A stretch of 17,477 nucleotides of DNA from Hyphomicrobiales bacterium (GTDB taxonomy: Bacteria > Pseudomonadota > Alphaproteobacteria > Rhizobiales > Beijerinckiaceae). The notes under the pieces were generated by a model. That model searched no databases. It saw nothing but the letters and a program-made list of their open reading frames with translations, and had not been told where the DNA came from. Below, piece after piece: positions 6,496 to 12,179 of this stretch (position 1 is its first letter; every line of letters starts with the position of its first letter). The DNA lies in the NCBI GenBank assembly GCA_028290125.1, contig JAQGKM010000184.1:1-17477 (forward strand), given 5' to 3'. The position numbers and the translations under genes were made by a program.

Positions 6496-8289
6496 ATGAA
6501 CAGCGCACCCCATTTCCCGCCGGAGGGCTCGTCCGAGAACGCCGCCAACGCCTCGCCCCAGCGGCGCGATGCGCGCGCCGCCAGCCTCGTGCGCCGGCTC
6601 GCCGGCCGTTCCATCGTGCTCGTCGGCATCATGGGATCGGGCAAGACCTCCGTCGGACGCCGGCTGGCGCAGCGGCTCGGACTTGATTTCGTCGACGCCG
6701 ACGCGGCCATCGAGACGGCTGCCCGGATGACAATCGCCGAGATCTTCAAGCGCCATGGCGAGACTTTTTTCCGCGATCGCGAGCACCATGTGATCGCCCG
6801 GCTGATCGGCGAGGGCCAGAAGGTACTGGCGACCGGCGGCGGCGCCTTCATGCGCGACGACACGCGCGCCAAAATCTCCGAACAGGCGATCTCGATCTGG
6901 CTGAAGGCCGACCTCGACGTGCTGATGCGGCGGGTGCGCAAGCGCTCGAACCGCCCGCTGCTGCATACGGAGGACCCGGAACTGACCATGCGGCGGCTGA
7001 TCGACGACCGCTATCCGGTTTATGGCCTTGCCGATTACACGGTCATGTCGAGCGACGGTCCGCATGACGGCGTCGTCGAAAACATTGTCGTCGCGCTCGA
7101 ACGCGGGCTTCCGCCCGACATCGGTCACGATGCGCACGCCCATCATCCCGCCCCCGGATCGTCCATGCCCCAGCCCGCCGCCGTCACCCGCGTCCCTGTC
7201 GAACTCGGCGCGCGCCGCTACGACATCCTCATCGGCTCGCATCTGATCGAGGAAGCCGGCGCGCAGATCGCCCGGCTGTTTCCGGGCTCCGCCTGCGCGG
7301 TCGTCACGGATCGCAACGTCGCCGAGCGGCACCTGCCCTCGCTGGAAGCGGGCCTCGACATGGCGGGCATCCGCCACACGCGTTGCATCGTCGAGCCCGG
7401 CGAGGCGTCGAAGTCCTATGAGAACTTTGCGCATGTCTGCGACTCGATCATCGAGGCGCGCATGGAGCGGCGCGATCTCGTGATCGCGCTGGGCGGCGGC
7501 GTCATTGGCGATCTCGCCGGCTATGCGGCCGCGAGCGTGCGACGGGGCATGCGCTTCGTGCAGATCCCAACCACCCTTCTTTCACAGGTGGATTCGTCCG
7601 TCGGCGGCAAGACCGGCATCAATTCGCGCCACGGCAAGAACCTCGTCGGCGCCTTCCACCAGCCCTCGCTCGTCCTCGCCGACACCGGCGCGCTCGCCAC
7701 CCTGCCCGAGCGCGAGTTCCGCGCCGGCTATGCGGAGGTCGCCAATTACGGGCTGATCGACAACCCCGATTTCTTCGCTTGGCTCGAAGCCAACTGGCGC
7801 GGCGTATTCGGCGCCGGCCCGGAGCTGACCCACGCCATCGCGACGAGTTGCGGATCAAAAGCGTCCGTCGTCATCCGCGATGAGACCGAACAGGGCGACC
7901 GCGCGCTGCTCAATCTCGGCCACACTTTCGGGCACGCGCTCGAGTCGCTCACGCATTACGACGGCTCGCGGCTGGTGCATGGCGAAGGCGTCGCGATCGG
8001 CATGGCCTGCGCGTTCCGCTTCTCGGCCGGCCTCGGCCTGTGCTCGCATGAGGAATCCGACCGCGCCATCGCGCATCTGTCGGCCGTCGGGCTGCCGACG
8101 CGCATCCGCGACGTGCCGGGCTGGAGCGCCGACGCGCAGACGATCCTCGACGCCATGTATCAGGACAAGAAGGTCGAGCGCGGCGCGCTGACGTTCATCC
8201 TCGTTCGCGGCATCGGCAAGAGCTTCGTCGCCAAGAACATCGCAAGCGTCGACGTGCTCGCCTTCCTGAACGACGAACTGGCGAACTAG
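6496..8289 (+). CDS. aroKB: Bifunctional shikimate kinase / 3-dehydroquinate synthase fusion
   Basis: One uninterrupted 597-residue frame joins two shikimate-pathway enzymes that are usually separate. The N-terminal half (about 35-205) is shikimate kinase: P-loop GIMGSGKTS, DADAAIE, FFRDRE, ATGGGAF, lid NRPLL and DRYPVYGLADY. After a 25-residue His/Pro/Ala linker, the C-terminal half (about 232-595) is 3-dehydroquinate synthase, which converts DAHP to 3-dehydroquinate using NAD and a divalent metal. Visible are GGGVIGDLAGYAA, IPTTLLSQVDSSVGGKTGIN, GKNLVGAFHQP, SCGSKASVV, LNLGHTFGHALE and HGEGVAIGM, including the metal ligands Glu (AEV) and two His. Oddly, Asn417 (codon 7744-7746) stands where the family motif AEVxK has Lys. 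ATG 6496 is chosen over 6481 because AAGGGGAAG lies just before it. The internal ATG at 7165 lacks a ribosome site, so a separate AroB start is unlikely. Order kinase-then-synthase mirrors the aroK-aroB operon. Confidence 0.95.
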   Translation: MNSAPHFPPEGSSENAANASPQRRDARAASLVRRLAGRSIVLVGIMGSGKTSVGRRLAQRLGLDFVDADAAIETAARMTIAEIFKRHGETFFRDREHHVIARLIGEGQKVLATGGGAFMRDDTRAKISEQAISIWLKADLDVLMRRVRKRSNRPLLHTEDPELTMRRLIDDRYPVYGLADYTVMSSDGPHDGVVENIVVALERGLPPDIGHDAHAHHPAPGSSMPQPAAVTRVPVELGARRYDILIGSHLIEEAGAQIARLFPGSACAVVTDRNVAERHLPSLEAGLDMAGIRHTRCIVEPGEASKSYENFAHVCDSIIEARMERRDLVIALGGGVIGDLAGYAAASVRRGMRFVQIPTTLLSQVDSSVGGKTGINSRHGKNLVGAFHQPSLVLADTGALATLPEREFRAGYAEVANYGLIDNPDFFAWLEANWRGVFGAGPELTHAIATSCGSKASVVIRDETEQGDRALLNLGHTFGHALESLTHYDGSRLVHGEGVAIGMACAFRFSAGLGLCSHEESDRAIAHLSAVGLPTRIRDVPGWSADAQTILDAMYQDKKVERGALTFILVRGIGKSFVAKNIASVDVLAFLNDELAN

Positions 8290-10088
8290 GCGGGCAGCTC
8301 CGATCCGACGCCGTGTGGCAGCGCGACGGGCGCGGGTTCGGCGGCCATGAACTGCGCCCGCGCCAGCGCGGCGAAACGGCCGTTCTGGGCGACGAGTTCA
8401 TCGAAATTGCCGGTCTCGACCACGCGGCCCTGATCGAAGACAAGGATGCGCGTGGCGTTGCGAACGGTCGCGAGGCGATGGGCGATCACGAAGGTCGTGC
8501 GGCCCTGCGTGGCGGCGTCGAGCGCCTTCTGCAACTGCTTCTCGGTGGTGGCGTCGAGCGCGCTGGTGGCCTCGTCGAAGATCATGATCGGCGGATCTTT
8601 CAGAAGAGCGCGCGCGATCGACACACGCTGGCGCTCGCCGCCTGACAGCGAGCGTCCGCGCTCGCCGACCAGCGTCATCAAGCCGTCGGTCTGCCGGCCG
8701 ACGAAGTCGAGCGCCTGCGCGCGCTCCAGCGCGACCTGGATTTCCTCCGTGGTGGCGTCCGGCTTGCCGACACGCAGGTTTTCCTCGATCGAGCGGGCAA
8801 ACAGCATCGGCTCCTGGAACACCACGCCGATGTTCCGGCGCAACGACACCAGGGTCATGTCGCGAATGTCGATGCCGTCGATCTTCACCGCGCCATGCAG
8901 CGGATCGAAGACGCGGTGCAGCAGGCTCAGCGTCGTCGATTTGCCCGAGCCCGTCGAGCCGACCAGCGCGACCGTCTCGCCTGGCTCGACGACGAAGGAT
9001 ACGTCCTGCACCGCCGTGCGGCGGCCATCGTAGCTGAAGGTGACGTTCTCGAAAGCGACGCGGCCGCTCAGGCGTCCGACGTCCTGCGCGTTGGGCTTGT
9101 CGTGCACGCCGGGCTGCGTGTCGAGCACAGCGAAGAAGTCCTGCAGTTTGGGCGTCAGCAGGAAGCCTGCATTGACGAAGCCGACGATCTGCTCGAGGCG
9201 CCCGATCAGCATGGTGGCGAAGCTCATGAAGGCGACGATCTCGCCGATGGTCGCGAGCCCGCGCATATGCAGCCAGGTGCCGAGCAGGAAGATGCCCACG
9301 AGCGTCAGGGTCGCGGAGGCGCGGGTCGCCACGGCGGCGAGCGCCCACCACGACAGCACCGGCATCTGCGCGCTCAGCACTTCGTCGATGATCCGGCGCA
9401 TCGCGAAGGTCTCGGACTCGACGCGCGTGAAACTCTGGATCACCGGGACGTTGCCGAGCGCGTCCGACGCGCGTTCGGCGAGATCGGTGTTGAATTGCTC
9501 GACCCGGCCCTGCATGCCCTCGGTCCGGCGCAGCACGAACGTCGTCAGCAGGCCGAAAAAGATCACCAGCACGATCAGCAGGCCGGCCAGACGCCAGTTC
9601 ACGAACAGCGACAGGGGCAGCATGACGCCCAGCGCCATCAGCGACGCGCAGTTTTCACGAAAGAAAGACAGCCACATCGACGCCATGCCGCTGGCGCCAT
9701 CCAGCATGGTCTTCAACAGCCGTCCGGAATGGCTGGCGGTGTGAAAACTCAGGGGAAGATGCAGGACGTGTTCGAAATAGGAGCCCGTGACCGCCAGTCT
9801 GCGGCGGTGGGACAGGCGATCCGAATGAAGCGCCACCAGCACCGCCGAGGCGATGGTGAACAGTCCGAAGCCGACCCAGGCCATGAGCAGCGGCAGCAGC
9901 GACTGCCATTGGATGGAGGCGGGATCGTTCTGCCCGGCGGCCAGCTTGTCGATGATCCGGCCAAACAGCACCGGCTCGGCGAATTGCGCTGCGGCGAGCG
10001 CGAGATTGGCGATCACCAGTACGACGGCCAGGCGATATTCGCTGCCGAGTTCCTTGAGGACGCGGATGTAGACCCGGACGAAGTTCAT
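8286..10088 (-). CDS. ndvA: NdvA/ChvA-like glucan ABC exporter (fused permease-ATPase)
   Basis: This is a 600-residue half-transporter with an N-terminal six-helix membrane domain (about 18-310) and a C-terminal ATPase domain (about 343-580), the usual size for the family. ATPase motifs are intact: Walker A GSTGSGKST (377-385), Q-loop Gln425, signature LSGGE (481-485), Walker B IMIFDEATSALD (501-512) and switch His537. Segments such as QFAEPVLFGRIIDKL, LSAQMPVLSWWALA and FMSFATMLIGRLEQI resemble NdvA/ChvA, which export cyclic beta-1,2-glucan to the periplasm in Rhizobium and Agrobacterium. That substrate is inferred from family resemblance; no glucan synthase (ndvB) is in the window. ATG 10088 is chosen because the domain begins there and GGAG/AGG precede it; the frame remains open to 10223. 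The stop interlocks with that of aroKB, and the gene is divergent from the CoA-transferase operon. Confidence 0.88.
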   Translation of the reverse strand: MNFVRVYIRVLKELGSEYRLAVVLVIANLALAAAQFAEPVLFGRIIDKLAAGQNDPASIQWQSLLPLLMAWVGFGLFTIASAVLVALHSDRLSHRRRLAVTGSYFEHVLHLPLSFHTASHSGRLLKTMLDGASGMASMWLSFFRENCASLMALGVMLPLSLFVNWRLAGLLIVLVIFFGLLTTFVLRRTEGMQGRVEQFNTDLAERASDALGNVPVIQSFTRVESETFAMRRIIDEVLSAQMPVLSWWALAAVATRASATLTLVGIFLLGTWLHMRGLATIGEIVAFMSFATMLIGRLEQIVGFVNAGFLLTPKLQDFFAVLDTQPGVHDKPNAQDVGRLSGRVAFENVTFSYDGRRTAVQDVSFVVEPGETVALVGSTGSGKSTTLSLLHRVFDPLHGAVKIDGIDIRDMTLVSLRRNIGVVFQEPMLFARSIEENLRVGKPDATTEEIQVALERAQALDFVGRQTDGLMTLVGERGRSLSGGERQRVSIARALLKDPPIMIFDEATSALDATTEKQLQKALDAATQGRTTFVIAHRLATVRNATRILVFDQGRVVETGNFDELVAQNGRFAALARAQFMAAEPAPVALPHGVGSELPA

Positions 10089-10118
10089 GCCGCTGACCTG
10101 CTCCGACGTTTCCCCAAT

Positions 10119-10168
10119 CCTTCCACGATATATCGGACCGCTGGAAGGTTGACCATTGCGCAGCAATG
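10119..10168. promoter_or_regulatory. Dyad-rich divergent control region between ndvA and the CoA-transferase genes
   Basis: Three perfect dyads sit within 50 bases of the 184-base divergent gap. They are CCTTCCA (10119-10125) with TGGAAGG (10142-10148), the 10-bp palindrome CGATATATCG (10126-10135) nested between those arms, and CATTGC-GCA-GCAATG (10154-10168). On the minus strand, TGGTCA (10155-10150) and TATATC (10132-10127) are 17 bases apart and could be the ndvA promoter, with the dyads overlapping it. The dyads are read directly; the promoter role is inference. Confidence 0.45.
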
Positions 10169-10272
10169 CGTGGATGCGGCCAAGGTTCATGCCGCACCCG
10201 CTAAAAAGGCTTGGTTTCCGCAATCCGTCCGCCTACCTTCAGCGAAAGTTTGCACGGGAGCCGGCGACGGTC

Positions 10273-10974
10273 ATGAGGAAAGTATATTCTGACGCGACAT
10301 CCGCGCTCGCGGGTCTTTTGAAGGACGGCATGACCGTCATGTCCGGCGGCTTCGGTCTCTGCGGCATTCCCGAAACGCTGATTCTCGCAATCCGCGAAGC
10401 GGGCGTGAAGAACCTGACGGTGATCTCCAACAATGCGGGCGTCGACGGCATCGGCCTCGGCATCCTGCTCGAGACACGGCAGATCAAGAAGATGATCTCG
10501 TCCTATGTCGGCGAGAACAAGCTCTTCGCGCAGCAGTTTCTGGCCGGCGAACTCGAACTCGAGTTCAATCCGCAGGGCACGCTCGCGGAGCGCATTCGCG
10601 CCGGCGGCGCCGGCATTCCGGCCTTCTTCACCAAGACCGGCGTCGGCACGATCATCGCCGAAGGCAAGGACCTTCGCGAGTTCGATGGCGAGACTTTCGT
10701 GATGGAGCGCGGCCTGGTCGCCGACATCGCCATCGTGCATGCGTGGAAAGGCGACACCGAGGGAAACCTCGTCTACCGGAAGACGGCGCGCAACTTCAAT
10801 CCGATGATGGCGACGGCCGGCAAGGTCACGATCGCGCAGGTCGAAAATCTGGTCCAGCCGGGCGAGATCGACCCCGACCACATCATCACCCCCGGCATTT
10901 TCGTCCAGCGCCTCGTGCATGTGCCGAACGCCGAAAAGCGCATCGAGCAGCGCACCACCCGCAAGCGCGCCTGA
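10273..10974 (+). CDS. scoA: 3-oxoacid CoA-transferase subunit A
   Basis: The alpha subunit of a class I CoA-transferase, which moves CoA between succinyl-CoA and a 3-oxoacid such as acetoacetate or 3-oxoadipate. The 233-residue product carries the family signature SGGFGLCGIPE (24-34), GLGILLETRQIKKMISSYVGENK, the GGAGIPAFFTKTGVGT segment and KTARNFNPMMATAGKVTIAQVE. FGLCGIP and the overall length favour the succinyl-CoA:3-ketoacid (ScoA) type over the AtoD or PcaI branches, but the substrate cannot be fixed by eye. The start at 10273 is where homology begins, with GGGAG at 10256-10260; the frame is open further upstream to 10156. Subunit B starts 11 bases after this stop, and its ribosome site overlaps it. 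Confidence 0.92.
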   Translation: MRKVYSDATSALAGLLKDGMTVMSGGFGLCGIPETLILAIREAGVKNLTVISNNAGVDGIGLGILLETRQIKKMISSYVGENKLFAQQFLAGELELEFNPQGTLAERIRAGGAGIPAFFTKTGVGTIIAEGKDLREFDGETFVMERGLVADIAIVHAWKGDTEGNLVYRKTARNFNPMMATAGKVTIAQVENLVQPGEIDPDHIITPGIFVQRLVHVPNAEKRIEQRTTRKRA

Positions 10975-10985
10975 GGAGATCGACC

Positions 10986-11636
10986 ATGGCCTGGACCCGT
11001 GATGAAATGGCCGCGCGCGCCGCAAAGGAACTGCGCGACGGCTTTTATGTGAACCTCGGCATCGGCATTCCGACGCTGGTGTCGAACTACATTCCCGCCG
11101 GCATGACCGTGCAGCTGCAGAGCGAGAACGGCATGCTCGGCATGGGCCCGTTCCCCTACGAGGGGGAAGAGGACGCCGATCTGATCAACGCCGGCAAGCA
11201 GACGATCACCGAACTGTCGACCACCAGCTATTTCTCGTCGGCCGATTCCTTCGCGATGATTCGCGGCGGGCACATCGACCTGTCGATTCTCGGCGCCATG
11301 CAGGTCGCCGAGAACGGCGATCTCGCCAACTGGATGATCCCGGGCAAGATGGTGAAGGGCATGGGCGGCGCGATGGATCTCGTCGCGGGCGTCAAGAAGG
11401 TCGTGGTCGTGATGGAACATGTCGCCAAGGATGGCGCCAAGCTTCTGCACCGCTGCAACCTGCCGCTCACGGGCTCCGCCGTCGTCGATCTGGTCATCAC
11501 GGACCTGGCGGTTTTCGCCATCGACAAGGCTGGCTCCGGCGGCATGACGCTGATCGAACTCGCGCCGGGCGTCACGCAGGACGAGGTTCGTGGAAAGACG
11601 GAAGCGACCTACGCAGTGGGTCCCGACCTGAACTGA
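10986..11636 (+). CDS. scoB: 3-oxoacid CoA-transferase subunit B
   Basis: The beta subunit carries the catalytic glutamate that forms the enzyme-CoA thioester. In this 216-residue protein it is Glu47, in QSENGMLGMGPFP (45-57). Other conserved pieces are the NLGIGIPTLV start (23-32), SYFSSADSFAMIRGGHIDLSILGAMQV, the GAMDLV segment followed by GVKKVVVVMEH, and a C-terminal GMTLIELAPGVTQDEV. Length is normal for the family. The start ATG has an excellent Shine-Dalgarno (GAGGAG, overlapping the scoA stop), so the two subunits are certainly co-transcribed and probably translated in balance. The pair ends at a clear terminator. Together they could activate acetoacetate or another short 3-oxoacid for central metabolism; the nearby carboxylate permease is separately terminated, and any functional link is speculative. 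Confidence 0.93.
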   Translation: MAWTRDEMAARAAKELRDGFYVNLGIGIPTLVSNYIPAGMTVQLQSENGMLGMGPFPYEGEEDADLINAGKQTITELSTTSYFSSADSFAMIRGGHIDLSILGAMQVAENGDLANWMIPGKMVKGMGGAMDLVAGVKKVVVVMEHVAKDGAKLLHRCNLPLTGSAVVDLVITDLAVFAIDKAGSGGMTLIELAPGVTQDEVRGKTEATYAVGPDLN

Positions 11637-11662
11637 CCATATGACGCATTCACAAGTTCGTG

Positions 11663-11688
11663 CGCGGCCCCTTGCGGGCCGCGTTTTT
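11663..11688 (+). terminator. Intrinsic terminator of the CoA-transferase operon
   Basis: A perfect 8-bp stem (CGCGGCCC at 11663-11670, GGGCCGCG at 11676-11683) with a 5-nt loop is followed by five T. It begins 26 bases after the scoB stop and separates scoAB from the downstream permease gene. Confidence 0.9.
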
Positions 11689-11739
11689 CCTGCCCGAGGT
11701 GTCCCGCAAACCTCGAATCAAGCGTCCCATATGTCGGGA

Positions 11740-11905
11740 CCTGCAAATTTGCTGCAGAAAATGCTGCGCAGCATCGGCCGAGGCGCTGATTGCAAATGCT
11801 GCGCGGTAAGTGATTGAAATCGCCTGTGGAGAATGGTGACAGGCGAGCCAGAAACATCTTCTGGCGGGCATCCGTTACCTTGAAATGCTGCGCTGCAGCA
11901 AAGCT
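11740..11905. other. Dyad- and repeat-dense intergenic element upstream of tctAB
   Basis: The 491-base gap from 11689 to 12179 holds no convincing conserved gene, but this part is packed with short perfect symmetries. GCAAATTTGC (11743-11752) and ATGCTGCGCAGCAT (11761-11774) are palindromes. CGCCTGT/ACAGGCG (11821-11827, 11839-11845) and GCCAGAA/TTCTGGC (11847-11853, 11859-11865) form two adjacent hairpins. AAATGCTGCGC occurs three times (11759, 11794, 11883). TTTGCTGCAG (11748) recurs inverted at 11893. Such clustering suggests a multi-site operator or a structured RNA. No U-run follows the hairpins, so they are not terminators. The rest of the gap (11906-12179) has an AT-rich patch (CTATAAATTT at 11931, GATTATATCC at 11985) that could carry the tctAB promoter, and a weak short ORF. 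Confidence 0.55.
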
Positions 11906-12018
11906 GCGTTCGCGCTTTCCCCGACACACCCTATAAATTTGTCACCAGCACGACAGCTGCGACTTTCGTTCAACATCCCGCTGTGATTATATCCCAGCCA
12001 ACAGAAGGGGAGCGGCGG

Positions 12019-12174
12019 ATGCCAACTCCCCCGGTTGGAGGGAACGGAAAGACGAACGGACGCTCGCGCGGCCGGTCGCGCACGCCGTCTTTGGCGCGCT
12101 CTTCCACCCCTCGATCCATGACTTTCCTCGCGGCCCGAAACGCCGCGACAAGCGATGTGAATTCGAGAGGTTAA
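12019..12174 (+). CDS. Possible 51-residue leader ORF before tctAB
   Basis: ATG at 12019 is preceded by a good Shine-Dalgarno (AAGGGGAG, about 5 bases away) and opens a 51-codon frame that ends with TAA five bases before the tctAB ATG. The predicted peptide is Arg/Ser/Thr/Pro-rich (RSRGRSR, RSSTPRS), with no hydrophobic segment and nothing I recognise. Its spacing would allow it to act as a leader peptide or to couple translation into tctAB. The composition looks non-coding, so it may be chance; the Shine-Dalgarno is the main support. Confidence 0.25.
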   Translation: MPTPPVGGNGKTNGRSRGRSRTPSLARSSTPRSMTFLAARNAATSDVNSRG

Positions 12175-12179
12175 TCGAT

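Noticed and set aside
7165..8289. Separate aroB gene starting at the internal ATG
   Set aside because: No stop codon separates it from aroK and no Shine-Dalgarno precedes the ATG; a fusion is the simpler reading.
8895..10292. Plus-strand open frame (465 codons) opposite the ABC exporter
   Set aside because: Composition is Gln/His/Arg-rich without any domain. It mirrors the codon bias of the ndvA-like gene on the other strand.
11609..11929. 106-codon minus-strand frame in the gap after scoB
   Set aside because: It runs through the scoAB terminator and the palindrome cluster, lacks a ribosome site and shows no recognisable protein feature.
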